Origin: Acinetobacter lwoffii
Lineage (GTDB): Bacteria; Pseudomonadota; Gammaproteobacteria; Pseudomonadales; Moraxellaceae
Length of the DNA: 64,000 nt
Direction of reading: 5' to 3'
Assembly: GCF_022967985.1 (NCBI RefSeq)
Contig: NZ_JALJVC010000019.1
Location: 1 to 64,000 of the forward strand
Both the position numbers and the translations under genes were made by a program. Of the stretch, positions 47,199 through 56,134 are shown piece by piece; position 1 is the first letter of the stretch; every line of letters starts with the position of its first letter. Under the pieces are notes generated by a model that saw only the letters and a list, made by a program, of their open reading frames with translations, was not told the origin of the DNA and searched no databases.

Positions 47199-48386
47199 AT
47201 GCACACGCCTCTCGATATTAGTCAAAATAAGCCCTTATTATGGCTGATGGCGATTGCATGCGGTTTATGTGCTGGTGCGAACTATTATTGCCAACCACTG
47301 ATTTCATCGATTCAGCAGTATTATCAGGTACCTGAATCACAAGTGGCACTTACTGTCACTTTTGCTCAAATCTCTTATGCTCTGGGCCTGCTGTTTATTG
47401 TGCCTTTAGGGGACATGCTGAATAAAACCAAACTGATCCCTTTCCTCATGTTGGGTGCAGCAGCAGGTTTATTTATTTGTGCCAGTGCGGTAAATCTGCC
47501 AATGCTCTGGGTCGGCACTATCATTGCCGGACTGTTTTCCGTAGCTGCACAGATTCTGATTCCCTTGGCCACCATGGCGGTCAAACCGGAAAAAACCGGA
47601 GAAGTGGTGGGCTTCCTGATGAGCGGATTACTGGTTGGCATTCTGCTCTCGACCAGTATTGCTGGATTACTTTCCGACCTGTTTCACTGGAAAATGATTT
47701 ATATCGTCAGTGGCATAAGTATGCTGGCCTTAAGTTTTTATTTGAGAGGAAAACTACCGAGCCTGCCACGTCTGAGAATCAGCTATACAGCGATTTTTAA
47801 ATCTATGGGGATATTACTCAAGCAGGAACCACGACTGGTTTTGCGTTCACTTACAGGTGCGTGTGCTTTTGCTGCCATGAGTATGTTGTTCTCCACCATC
47901 GCTCTGCTGTTGACACAGGAACCTTTTCAGCTTTCTGATGTCATGGTCGGACTGGTCACGCTGGTCGGTGTATTTGGCGCACTTTCTACGCAGTTCATTG
48001 GTAAATGGGCCGATCGTGGCCATATCAAAATACTGAGCTGGATCGGCTGTTCTATCCTGATGGGGAGCTGGCTGTTTTTATACTTTGGTGCGGTATCCTT
48101 GCTCAGTTATATTCTCGGTTATGGACTGATAAATCTCGGGCTCGCAATTACGCACAGCTGTAACCAGAACGTGATTTTCCGCCTGCGCCCGGATGCCAAA
48201 TCACGGGTCAATTCACTGTATATGACCTTGTATTTTATTGGTGGTGCATGTGGTTCAGCCTTAGGGGTTTATGCCTGGCATCACGGTGGCTGGAGCATGA
48301 CCTGTCTGGCAGGACTCGGGCTAGCTCTGTGTGCCACCCTATTCGCCCTGCTGGATCAATGGCATCAGGCTAAGACAACCGCATAA
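47199..48386 (+). CDS. MFS transporter (drug/metabolite exporter type)
   Basis: A 395-residue major facilitator with twelve hydrophobic segments expected. The loop 2-3 motif FIVPLGDMLNKTKLIPFL fits the MFS pattern G-D-x-x-N/R-K, and a related segment (GKWADRGHIKILSW) lies in the middle loop between halves, as expected after internal duplication. The N-terminus LWLMAIACGLCAGANYYCQPL is typical of a DHA1-like subfamily common in Acinetobacter. The substrate is unknown. It is a single-gene unit whose 3' end faces the HEPN-like gene. Confidence 0.88.
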   Translation: MHTPLDISQNKPLLWLMAIACGLCAGANYYCQPLISSIQQYYQVPESQVALTVTFAQISYALGLLFIVPLGDMLNKTKLIPFLMLGAAAGLFICASAVNLPMLWVGTIIAGLFSVAAQILIPLATMAVKPEKTGEVVGFLMSGLLVGILLSTSIAGLLSDLFHWKMIYIVSGISMLALSFYLRGKLPSLPRLRISYTAIFKSMGILLKQEPRLVLRSLTGACAFAAMSMLFSTIALLLTQEPFQLSDVMVGLVTLVGVFGALSTQFIGKWADRGHIKILSWIGCSILMGSWLFLYFGAVSLLSYILGYGLINLGLAITHSCNQNVIFRLRPDAKSRVNSLYMTLYFIGGACGSALGVYAWHHGGWSMTCLAGLGLALCATLFALLDQWHQAKTTA

Positions 48387-48401
48387 GTATTTTACCTCTA
48401 T

Positions 48402-49046
48402 TTAGCTGACTTGCGCCGCCGGATAATAAGGCTTATTCAGATCAAGAGTTTGTGAATTTTCCAATAAAATACAGATAAAAACCGGCAATAAGGCTGCCAG
48501 AATCCGGCAGCTTTCCTCTAATGATTTATAATTCAGCGAGCTGTGATACGTGGCGCCACCCTGCATTATCTGATGGTGCAAGGTAGATAAACGCTGAAAT
48601 ATTCCAGCTAAAATTTCAACAGAATTTCGTTCTTTTAAAGCATTCTCTATATTCTGTTTCTGTGTTTCCAAGTCAACCTGACAGCTTTCCAGGCTAATTT
48701 TCTGATGACGATAATCCCAAAAGCTTTGTTCCACATAGGGATTGGCCAAGAGTGAGCAGATCGGCTGGCTGTATTTTTCCCAAAGAATATGATTAATTTT
48801 CTGATCCAGATCCTTTTGGCAGAGTGTTTCCAGAAACTGCTGCAGCTTGTTCTGATCTTGAAGCAGATCACGCTCATCTGCATAAATCGCCTGAAAGCTG
48901 ATCCACAGGCTGATAAACTTAAAATCTAGATCTTGATCAAGGTCTAGCGATTTTTTAAACCAGCCTAAGCCACGATGAATTCTTAAATTAAAATGTGCCG
49001 AATTTTGTGCTTTATGGCTTTTATAAATTTCCTCCAATAACAACAT
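48402..49046 (-). CDS. HEPN-like protein with a decayed catalytic motif
   Basis: A 214-residue cytoplasmic, nearly all-helical protein. The ATG at 49046 follows TAAGGAGAATAATC, an ideal site, so upstream in-frame starts are rejected. FKFISLWISFQAIYADER (43-60) and RLSTLHHQIMQGGATYHSSLN (152-172), then LLPVFICILLEN, look like the Apea-like HEPN family. In active relatives the second segment reads L-R-N-Q-x-x-H-G-G-A-T, giving the R-x4-H ribonuclease pair. Here those positions are His157 and Gln162, so RNase activity is unlikely. It may bind RNA or act as an antitoxin-like regulator. The family call is inference from pattern. Confidence 0.65.
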   Translation of the reverse strand: MLLLEEIYKSHKAQNSAHFNLRIHRGLGWFKKSLDLDQDLDFKFISLWISFQAIYADERDLLQDQNKLQQFLETLCQKDLDQKINHILWEKYSQPICSLLANPYVEQSFWDYRHQKISLESCQVDLETQKQNIENALKERNSVEILAGIFQRLSTLHHQIMQGGATYHSSLNYKSLEESCRILAALLPVFICILLENSQTLDLNKPYYPAAQVS

Positions 49047-49320
49047 GATTATTCTCCTTATTTCTAAAATTTTTATCTTCATCTTTCTCCTATCAAAATA
49101 TACCATTCCAACTTGACTGGGAATTCCAATTTTATTTCTTTTTTCATTCCCTGGATTTACCGGGCTAGCTCAAGTTCGCCGGGTGGTTTTTCTGATTTTA
49201 TGCTAGTATTACGCCCTCTTTTTGCGACGTCAGCCGATCCGGTTTTAGCCAAAAACCAATAGCTGAGTGATTGCATGGATTGCTTCTTCTTTCTTCCATT
49301 TCGTTAAGGCGTGATTTTGA

Positions 49321-50346
49321 ATGACTGATCTGACCACCATTGAAAATAAACTTCAACCACGAATCAGTGTTGCGCCGATGATGGATTGGACCACCAAAGA
49401 CTATCGTTTCTTTGCGCGTCTGTTTAACCCGAATGTGATTATGTACACCGAAATGGTTACTACGGGTGCAATCATTTACGGTGATGCCAAACGTCATTTG
49501 GACTTTAATACGCAAGAACAGCCAATCGTGTTGCAACTCGGCGGCTCGAATCCAAAAGATCTCGCCACTTGTACCAAGATGGCGCAGGACTGGGGCTATA
49601 ACGAAGTCAATTTAAATGTAGGTTGCCCAAGTGACCGGGTACAAAATAATAAAATTGGTGCCTGTCTGATGGCGGAGCCTGATCTAGTCGCAGAGTGTAT
49701 TGCTGAAATGCGTCACGTGGTGGATATTCCAGTAACCGTAAAACACCGGATCGGAATTGATGATATGCACTCTTATGAAGAGATGCTGCATTTTGTCGAC
49801 ACCGTGGCCAAAACTGGCTGCAATAATTTTATCGTGCATGCGCGGATTGCCTTATTAAAAGGTCTATCACCTAAAGAAAACCGCGACGTGCCACCCCTAC
49901 GTTATGAAGATGTCTATCGTTTAAAACAGGAGCGTCCTGATCTGCTCATCGAGATCAACGGCGGAATTAAAACCTATGCCGAAACGCTGGAACATCTCAA
50001 ACATGTGGATGGGGTGATGATTGGCCGCGAAGCCTATCATAATCCTTACTTACTGGCTGAACTGGGCCAACTGTGGAATCTGGATGCACCAGACCGTTTT
50101 GACATCATGCAACAGATGCTACCTTATATTGCTCATCGCATCGCCGAAGGTGCACCTTTATCCATTATTACCCGTCATATTTTGGGACTATTCCAGAACT
50201 TGCCGGGTGCACGTAAATGGCGTCAGGCTTTAAGCGGTGGTAATGCCAAAACCTTGAAAGATGTAGAAACTGCACTCTTTAATATTCAGGAAGCGATGCA
50301 GCGTACCGAAGATTATGTTCGAGAACATCAACAAGTTGAATCCTAA
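49321..50346 (+). CDS. dusA: tRNA-dihydrouridine(20/20a) synthase
   Basis: DusA reduces U20 and U20a in the tRNA D-loop with FMN and NADPH. The 341-residue TIM barrel begins RISVAPMMDWTTKDYRFFARL, where DusA-type proteins have this extended motif. The catalytic Cys is in NLNVGCPSDRVQNNKIGACLM. VKHRIGIDD and INGGIKT are FMN-site motifs, and HILGLFQNLPGARKWRQALS is the C-terminal tRNA-binding motif typical of DusA. It is monocistronic and closed by a terminator. Confidence 0.96.
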   Translation: MTDLTTIENKLQPRISVAPMMDWTTKDYRFFARLFNPNVIMYTEMVTTGAIIYGDAKRHLDFNTQEQPIVLQLGGSNPKDLATCTKMAQDWGYNEVNLNVGCPSDRVQNNKIGACLMAEPDLVAECIAEMRHVVDIPVTVKHRIGIDDMHSYEEMLHFVDTVAKTGCNNFIVHARIALLKGLSPKENRDVPPLRYEDVYRLKQERPDLLIEINGGIKTYAETLEHLKHVDGVMIGREAYHNPYLLAELGQLWNLDAPDRFDIMQQMLPYIAHRIAEGAPLSIITRHILGLFQNLPGARKWRQALSGGNAKTLKDVETALFNIQEAMQRTEDYVREHQQVES

Positions 50347-50349
50347 ACA

Positions 50350-50382
50350 CAAAAAGCACCGATCATCGGTGCTTTTTTATAG
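50350..50382. terminator. Terminator between dusA and the convergent lipoprotein gene
   Basis: Perfect stem AAAAAGCACCGAT/ATCGGTGCTTTTT with a very short loop and T6, 4 nt after the dusA stop. It is symmetrical enough to act in both directions. Confidence 0.93.
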
Positions 50383-50396
50383 AGATTGCGCATGAG

Positions 50397-50909
50397 TTAT
50401 TGCGTATACGCCGTAATATTACCCACCGGAATCGGCTCTTCTTGATAAGAAACATCTTGTAATGCGGGTTCAGCCAGTGGTGTGATCAGAGAGCCGGAGA
50501 CATTCTGGTTTGGTTCATCTACAGGTTCCAGATCATCCAAGGCTGAGGCCAGTTGCTGTAATTCCCGATCCAGTTGCTGACGATATTTTTCAATTTCAAT
50601 TTCATCAATAAAAGCAAAAGCATCATCTTCAATCGACCAACTATACCCCCCATCCACCTTAAAGACTTTTACATGAATGGGATATTCCTCACCCTGATAA
50701 TTCAGATGAGAAATGGCCTGAAACTCATTCCCTTGACGCTGGACAATTTTGACTTTTTTTACGGTAAAACGATAATGTTGATAATCTCGATTGGAATTAA
50801 ATTCACGTTGCATCTGCGTTTGAATATTTCTGGCCAGTTCATCCATCGAGACAAAATAACTGCATCCAGCCAGACAGGCGACCATCCATAACATCATGAT
50901 TTTTTTCAT
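50397..50909 (-). CDS. Putative lipoprotein, function unknown
   Basis: A 170-residue protein with a lipoprotein signal (MKKIMMLWMVACLAGC, lipobox LAGC, Cys16). The mature part is mixed alpha/beta: a helix (SMDELARNIQTQMQREFN), strands with alternating charge (YRFTVKKVKIVQRQGNEF, GEEYPIHVKVFKVDGGYSW), a charged helix (EIEKYRQQLDRELQQLASAL) and a Pro/Glu-rich disordered tail. No catalytic motif is evident. It probably sits at the outer membrane facing the periplasm. Convergent with dusA and not in an operon. Confidence 0.8.
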   Translation of the reverse strand: MKKIMMLWMVACLAGCSYFVSMDELARNIQTQMQREFNSNRDYQHYRFTVKKVKIVQRQGNEFQAISHLNYQGEEYPIHVKVFKVDGGYSWSIEDDAFAFIDEIEIEKYRQQLDRELQQLASALDDLEPVDEPNQNVSGSLITPLAEPALQDVSYQEEPIPVGNITAYTQ

Positions 50910-51094
50910 AGCGCCCCCTCTTTTTTTCTTTCCACTTCCTGCTTATAGCTGATATACGCAGTATTTTTATCTTTGCTTATTCTGTGACCCATTTTATGCT
51001 TTTTTGCAAAAACAATAAACAAACAGCGCTTCGATTAAGACTAAATATTTATGGTTTCTATGGTTTTTTTGAATTAATGATAAAAAATCAGCCA

Positions 51095-51125
51095 TAAAAA
51101 AACCCTAATGGATTCAGGGTTTTTT
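51095..51125 (-). terminator. Terminator of coaBC
   Basis: Minus strand: stem AAAAAACCCTGAATCC... pairing AACCCT with AGGGTT around an 8-nt loop, then T7. It lies 15 nt after the coaBC stop. Confidence 0.85.
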
Positions 51126-51139
51126 CGATACAGATCGTT

Positions 51140-52414
51140 TTAAAAATCATCATCACTGGATGGATCACGATGCAGGGCATCATGAATAGCTTCGATCAAC
51201 TGCTGGGCAATTTCCTGCTTGGAGGCTTTTTCCAGATCGCGTTTATCCAGCTGATAATGCTCGGCAAAGAATACTGTCATGGCATTTTCATCCGAAGCAA
51301 AACCGATATCCGTACGTGAAACGTCATTGCAGGCAATCATATCCAGCTTTTTCGCGACCAGCTTTCCGGCAGCATATTCTTCAATATTGCGGGTTTCTGC
51401 AGCAAAGCCGACCATAAATGGACGTTTTTCCTGCTGGGCAATGGTGGCGACAATATCCGGATTTTTCACTAAAGCGACATTCAACTCATCTCCGGCTTTC
51501 TTGATTTTATGTTCGGCAACCTGTGCCACACGATAATCGGCTACCGCAGCGGTCGCAATAAAGATATCGCAACCGTTTTCCAGCATTTGCATGCTTTCAT
51601 TCAGCATTTGTACAGCAGAAGAAACATTCTTACGTTTCACGCCATTTGGGGTGTCCAGACTGACCGGCCCTGCGATCAGGGTGACATTTGCTCCTGCTGC
51701 ATAACAGGCTGCAGCCAGTGCAAAGCCCATTTTCCCGGTACTGTGATTGGAAATATAGCGCACCGGATCAATCGCTTCGCGGGTCGGGCCTGCGGTAATC
51801 GTGACTTGTTTACCCGCAAGCAGGCCAAATTTTTCCGCAATCGCACGTTGAGCTTTATGAAAATATTCAGTCACCTGATGCGCTAAATCTTCCGGCTCAG
51901 GCATCCGGCCCAAACCTACATCACCACAAGCCTGTGATCCCGCGTCCGGCATGATCACATGCACACCATCTTCGATCAGTGTCGCAAGATTGCGCTGCGT
52001 TGCTTTGGCTGCCCACATTTGCTGGTTCATGGCAGGCGCCACCCAGACGGGTGCTTTCGTCGCCAGATATAAAGTACTTAAGAGATCATCAGCCAGACCT
52101 GCGGCAAACTTTGCCAAGGTGTCACAGCTGGCCGGTGCTACCAGCAACAGATCTGCCCAACGTGCCAGCTCGATATGGCCCATGCCGGCTTCTGCTTCAG
52201 TATCCAGCAATTCGGTATGTACGGGATTGCCCGATAAGGCTTGAAAGGTTAAAGGTGTAATAAAAGCCTGTGCACCGTGAGTCATGACAACCCGCACATC
52301 AAATCCGGCATCTTTCAGACGGCGGACCAGAATTGCACTTTTATAGGCAGCAATACCGCCAGTGACGGCCAAAATGATATTTTTATGAGGAATTACACTT
52401 AGATCAAAGCTCAC
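51140..52414 (-). CDS. coaBC: Bifunctional phosphopantothenoylcysteine decarboxylase / synthetase
   Basis: CoaBC makes 4'-phosphopantetheine from phosphopantothenate and cysteine in coenzyme A synthesis. The 424-residue protein has an N-terminal flavoprotein (CoaC) domain with GGIAAYKSAILVRRLKDAG, PAMNQQMW and the active-site Cys in SQACGDVGLGRMPEPE. The C-terminal CoaB domain shows ITAGPTREAIDPVRYISNHSTG and AAVADYRV. It diverges from radC with about 110 nt between them, a pairing known in many gammaproteobacteria (radC-coaBC-dut), although dut is not here. Confidence 0.96.
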   Translation of the reverse strand: MSFDLSVIPHKNIILAVTGGIAAYKSAILVRRLKDAGFDVRVVMTHGAQAFITPLTFQALSGNPVHTELLDTEAEAGMGHIELARWADLLLVAPASCDTLAKFAAGLADDLLSTLYLATKAPVWVAPAMNQQMWAAKATQRNLATLIEDGVHVIMPDAGSQACGDVGLGRMPEPEDLAHQVTEYFHKAQRAIAEKFGLLAGKQVTITAGPTREAIDPVRYISNHSTGKMGFALAAACYAAGANVTLIAGPVSLDTPNGVKRKNVSSAVQMLNESMQMLENGCDIFIATAAVADYRVAQVAEHKIKKAGDELNVALVKNPDIVATIAQQEKRPFMVGFAAETRNIEEYAAGKLVAKKLDMIACNDVSRTDIGFASDENAMTVFFAEHYQLDKRDLEKASKQEIAQQLIEAIHDALHRDPSSDDDF

Positions 52415-52527
52415 GAACAGATTACCTTGCTGTTGCAGTGGGGCTCACAATAGCATTAAATAATCGCATCCCCAAGAGATCAGCTTGCGGGAAAACTGAT
52501 AATTCATAATAAATAAGTCTAATAACT

Positions 52528-53229
52528 ATGCAATTTTCTATTAAAAACTGGCCGGAACAAGAACGGCCGCGAGAACGCTTAATTCAATATGGCGCAGAAA
52601 GTCTGTCCGATGCCGAGCTACTGGCTATTTTTCTACGCTCCGGTTCCCAGCAACATTCGGCAGTTGATCTGGCGCGTTTGCTGATTCAGCATTTTGGTCA
52701 TTTGACTGCGTTGCTCGATGCACCTTTACAGGAAGTCAGCCAGTTTCATGGCATGGGCATCAGTAAATATACTCAACTGATGGCCGTCAAGGAACTCGGA
52801 CGGCGTTACATAGCCGAGCACCTGAAACAGGATGCACTGGAACTTACCAATTCCAAGCGGCTGAGAGATTACTTACGTTTTGAACTGCTCGGTGAAACTC
52901 AGGAAGTGTTTGCCGTGCTGTGTCTGGATGCCAGTTTAAGAAAAATTGCCTTTAAAAAACTGTTTTATGGCTCCATCAATGCATGTGATATTTCCATTAA
53001 TCAATTGCTACGTTATGCGATTAGCCAACAGGCGACCTCAATTGTCATTGCACATAATCATCCGCTGGGCCGGCCCTCTCCCTCCAAGGCTGACCTAGTG
53101 TTAACCCGTCAGATTCAACAGGCCTGCCAGCTAGTGGATATCCATCTGATTGACCATTGCATCATCGCCTTGGAAGGCAGCTTTTCCTTTGCTGAGCAGC
53201 AACTCATCAAACCGGAAATGCAGTATTGA
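52528..53229 (+). CDS. radC: RadC family JAMM-domain protein
   Basis: A 233-residue RadC with an N-terminal helix-hairpin-helix region (about 20-100) and a C-terminal JAB/MPN domain. The zinc motif H-x-H-x7-S-x2-D is complete: His176, His178, Ser186, Asp189 in AHNHPLGRPSPSKAD. The in vivo role is not settled; links to DNA repair were revised long ago. It diverges from coaBC. The 3' end is close to the bestrophin gene (65-nt gap), which may share its transcript. Confidence 0.94.
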   Translation: MQFSIKNWPEQERPRERLIQYGAESLSDAELLAIFLRSGSQQHSAVDLARLLIQHFGHLTALLDAPLQEVSQFHGMGISKYTQLMAVKELGRRYIAEHLKQDALELTNSKRLRDYLRFELLGETQEVFAVLCLDASLRKIAFKKLFYGSINACDISINQLLRYAISQQATSIVIAHNHPLGRPSPSKADLVLTRQIQQACQLVDIHLIDHCIIALEGSFSFAEQQLIKPEMQY

Positions 53230-53294
53230 ATAGCACTTGACAAAGCAGGCACAACTCCACAAGATCATGAAAAAAATTGTGATGATTCCAATAA

Positions 53295-54206
53295 ATGATC
53301 GTACGTGACCAGCCGACTGTTTTTAAACTGCTGTTTTCCTGGCGGGGGACGATTTTACCTAAAGTTTTGCCACCTTTAGGCGTAGTGATGCTGATGTCAG
53401 CCATCATCGGTGGCTTGTCACATATTGGTTATTTTCATTTTCCAGAATTACCCCTGGTCGGCTTTACCCTGATTGGAGTGGTACTGTCGATCTTTCTCGG
53501 ATTTAAGAACTCGGCCTGTTATGACCGCTGGTGGGAAGCGCGCAAACTTTGGGGCATTTTGATTGCCAATTCACGTCATTTTGACCGTGATTGCCGGATG
53601 CTGTCTCAAGGTCGCCGTGAACGTGTAATTCAGCATGTGATTGTCTTTGCCAATGTCCTCCGTGACCGGCTACGCCATCAGACAGCCAATCCGACGGAAC
53701 TTGTGGAAACCAGCGGCATGAGCCAGCAGGCTGTGACCCAGCTCTATCAGCAGGCCAATGCGCCGCAATATACCTTAAGCCTGATTCAATGGGAGTTAAT
53801 GCAGGCGCTCAAAGAAGGTGAAATCTCCGACATCATCTATATGCAGATGAATAATCATGTAGCAGAACTAAGTATTGTCCAGACTGGTTGTGACCGGATT
53901 GCAACAACGCCTTTGCCTTTTGCCTATTCGGTCTTGCTCAATCGTACCGTCTATTTTTTCTGTTTTATTTTACCTTTTAGTTTAGGTTCAACGCTTGGTC
54001 TGTTTACGCCTTTACTGGTTGGAATTTTGGCTTATACCTTTTTAGGATTAGATGCTCTAAGTTCGGAAATTGAAGAGCCTTTTGGTACTCAGAGTAATGA
54101 CTTGCCGCTGGACTCGATGGTACGTACGATTGAAATTGAACTGTTAGGGACTTTAGGTAAACCGACGCCACCACCGATTCAGGCTCAAGATCATAATTTG
54201 CTTTAA
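53295..54206 (+). CDS. Bestrophin-like anion channel family protein
   Basis: A 303-residue membrane protein of the bestrophin/YneE (UPF0187) family. It begins MIVRDQPTVFKLLFSWRGTILPK. The motif FLGFKNSACYDRWWEARKLWGILIANSR is the family hallmark, and membrane segments lie near residues 25-75 and 210-250 (YSVLLNRTVYFFCFILPF, LFTPLLVGILAYTFLGLDAL). SEIEEPFGTQSNDLPLD near the C-terminus is also conserved. Relatives form pentameric ion channels, and one bacterial member conducts cations, so selectivity here is open. Confidence 0.9.
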   Translation: MIVRDQPTVFKLLFSWRGTILPKVLPPLGVVMLMSAIIGGLSHIGYFHFPELPLVGFTLIGVVLSIFLGFKNSACYDRWWEARKLWGILIANSRHFDRDCRMLSQGRRERVIQHVIVFANVLRDRLRHQTANPTELVETSGMSQQAVTQLYQQANAPQYTLSLIQWELMQALKEGEISDIIYMQMNNHVAELSIVQTGCDRIATTPLPFAYSVLLNRTVYFFCFILPFSLGSTLGLFTPLLVGILAYTFLGLDALSSEIEEPFGTQSNDLPLDSMVRTIEIELLGTLGKPTPPPIQAQDHNLL

Positions 54207-54290
54207 TTTATAATTCTCTCCTCGCCCTTTGTTATTAGTAGCGAAGGGAAAATCTTCTCTCAAATGAAAAAGATCGAGGTAAAGGAATGA

Positions 54291-55142
54291 CTAAACAAAA
54301 CTCTCCCAAATCCCGACCTGCCCCGGTTTAAGACTCGGGACATTGCCCAGTTTAATCCAGGGCATGTGATCGCCATGAAAATCACTGCCAATCGAAACTT
54401 TAAGATCATATTCAGTAATCATTCGATCCACCATCTGCCGGGTGGAACTTGGTTCAATCGCCGGTGGCAGCTCGACGGCATCTCCACCGAACTTGGCAAA
54501 GATCTCGATCAGGTAGCGAATATTGGTCGCAGATAAATCATATTTGGTCGGATGTGCCAGTATCGCAAAGCCACCACTTTCATGAATCACCTGAATCGTG
54601 TCTTCAAGACTCAAGCCATCAAATTTGACATAAGCTTTCTTGCCTTCCTTGATGTATTTATCAAAGGCCTGTTGCGGACGGGTCACAATCCCCTTTTCTA
54701 CTAGCGTTTTGGCAATATGGGTCCGTGTCACCCGATCAGGGATATGGTCTACTTTGGCGAGCACATCAATATAAATATCCTCCCCAATTAAAGGAACCAG
54801 CAGATCACAAATCTGTTTAGAGCGTTCAGCCCGGATTTTCTTTTGCTGATTGAGGGCTTTTTGTAAAGGCTCAGGATTTTGCATATTTAGGGCGACGATG
54901 TGCACGCCATAGTTTTTTTTGGTGGCAGGACGTGACCACTGGCTGGATATTTCCACCCCAGAAATGATCTTAATCTCATGATTTTTAGCGGCTTCCTCAG
55001 CCAATACCAAACCATCCATGGTGTCATGATCCGTCAGAGCCAAAGTATGGACAAGTTTTTCCACAGCCGCTTCGACCAATTGCTGAGGACTGAAAGTTCC
55101 ATCAGAAATATTACTATGTGTATGTAAATCTACGCCGTGCAT
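54291..55142 (-). CDS. PHP-domain phosphoesterase (RNase AM / TrpH-like)
   Basis: A 283-residue PHP-family enzyme like E. coli YciV (RNase AM), a 5'-3' exonuclease that also removes 3',5'-bisphosphate. The metal-binding motifs are seen in order: DLHTHSNISDGTFSPQQL, LALTDHDTMDGL, GVEISSQW, FAILAHPTKYD, and SIGSDFHGDHMPW. It is divergent from yciB with 44 nt between start codons, and this rnm-yciB-yciI neighbourhood is conserved in gammaproteobacteria. Confidence 0.92.
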   Translation of the reverse strand: MHGVDLHTHSNISDGTFSPQQLVEAAVEKLVHTLALTDHDTMDGLVLAEEAAKNHEIKIISGVEISSQWSRPATKKNYGVHIVALNMQNPEPLQKALNQQKKIRAERSKQICDLLVPLIGEDIYIDVLAKVDHIPDRVTRTHIAKTLVEKGIVTRPQQAFDKYIKEGKKAYVKFDGLSLEDTIQVIHESGGFAILAHPTKYDLSATNIRYLIEIFAKFGGDAVELPPAIEPSSTRQMVDRMITEYDLKVSIGSDFHGDHMPWIKLGNVPSLKPGQVGIWESFV

Positions 55143-55186
55143 CTCTATACTATGACATTTATTTGATCAGATTTAGATACTCTAAC

Positions 55187-55798
55187 ATGAAAGCACTTTT
55201 AGACTTTGTGCCACTCATTATTTTCTTTTATTTATATAAAACTGTAGATCCAAAAGACACTGACCATCAATTGCTGCAATTGATCGGTTCTGCGGGGGGT
55301 GTCGACAATAATAATATTCTTGTTGCAACCACAGGTCTGATTATTTCCATGCTGGTCGTCTATGGTGCGTTATTTGTCATGCAAAAATTCCGTCTGGACA
55401 AGCAGCAATGGATTGTCTTGTTTATGACGGTGATTTTTGGTGGTATCACCCTGATCCTCAGCGATGATTTTTATATCCGTCTAAAAGCCGTGTTACTGAA
55501 TCTGGTCTTTGCCGGAGTCTTTTTCTTATCCCCTTGGTTTAGCAAGGATAAAAAGCCCCTTATTCAGCGCCTGTTTGGTCCGGTATTCAATCTAAGCGAA
55601 AAAGGCTGGTTCAAGCTAAACTATGCCTGGGTGGCGATGTTTGTGCTGATGTCATTTCTGCATACCTTTTTCGCCTATTTGTGGATGGATGGAAAATATT
55701 GGGGCGAATTTACCGCATTCGGTGACATGATCGTGATGTTTTCCTTTATCATTATTCAGTTTATTGTATTGCGCAAATACTTTAAGACCACTGAATAA
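55187..55798 (+). CDS. yciB: Inner-membrane septation protein YciB/IspZ
   Basis: A 203-residue protein with five or six membrane helices, linked in enteric bacteria to envelope integrity and cell division. The ATG at 55187 (MKALLDFVPLIIFFYLYKTVD) matches the family N-terminus; upstream in-frame starts overlap the divergent gene. Family motifs include ILVATTGLIISMLVVYGALF, GGITLILSDDFYIRLK and FAYLWMDGKYWGEFTAFGDM. It is followed by yciI after 28 nt. Confidence 0.93.
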   Translation: MKALLDFVPLIIFFYLYKTVDPKDTDHQLLQLIGSAGGVDNNNILVATTGLIISMLVVYGALFVMQKFRLDKQQWIVLFMTVIFGGITLILSDDFYIRLKAVLLNLVFAGVFFLSPWFSKDKKPLIQRLFGPVFNLSEKGWFKLNYAWVAMFVLMSFLHTFFAYLWMDGKYWGEFTAFGDMIVMFSFIIIQFIVLRKYFKTTE

Positions 55799-55826
55799 GT
55801 CCAACTACAAACGATTGAGAGTCATC

Positions 55827-56129
55827 ATGCCATTATTCGTCGTTAGCTGTACCGATCGGGAAGGTACAGTTGAAAAACGCCTCGCGATTCGTCCACAACA
55901 TCTTGCACGTCTGGAACAGTTAAATGCTGAAGGTCGCCTGATTGTTGCAGGTGCCATGCCTAAAGATCCAGCCAATCCACAGGCCGGTTTTTATGGCAGT
56001 ACCATTATTGTCGATTTTGACAGTCGTGAAGCGCTGGATACATGGCTACAGGATGAACCTTTCTTAAAAGAAGGGGTGTACGAACACATCGATGTCAAAC
56101 CATTCAATAAAGCATTCCCTCAAGGATAA
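55827..56129 (+). CDS. yciI: YciI family protein
   Basis: A 100-residue protein of the dimeric alpha-beta barrel (ferredoxin-like) YciI family. It begins MPLFVVSCTDREGTVEKRLAIR and includes the conserved His/Asp positions (HLARLEQLNAEGRLIVAGAMP, and DSREALDTWLQDEPFLKEGVYEHIDVKPF). The exact role is unknown; some relatives are dehydrochlorinase-like enzymes. The ATG at 55827 is chosen from the family N-terminus. It lies between yciB and a membrane protein gene (5-nt gap), so all three are probably cotranscribed. Confidence 0.92.
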   Translation: MPLFVVSCTDREGTVEKRLAIRPQHLARLEQLNAEGRLIVAGAMPKDPANPQAGFYGSTIIVDFDSREALDTWLQDEPFLKEGVYEHIDVKPFNKAFPQG

Positions 56130-56134
56130 GGTTC

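Noticed and set aside
54287..54331. A 14-codon frame (MTKQNSPKSRPAPV) after a GAGGTAAAGGA sequence
   Set aside because: Good ribosome-binding-like sequence but it overlaps the end of the PHP gene on the other strand and is too short to support; probably chance.
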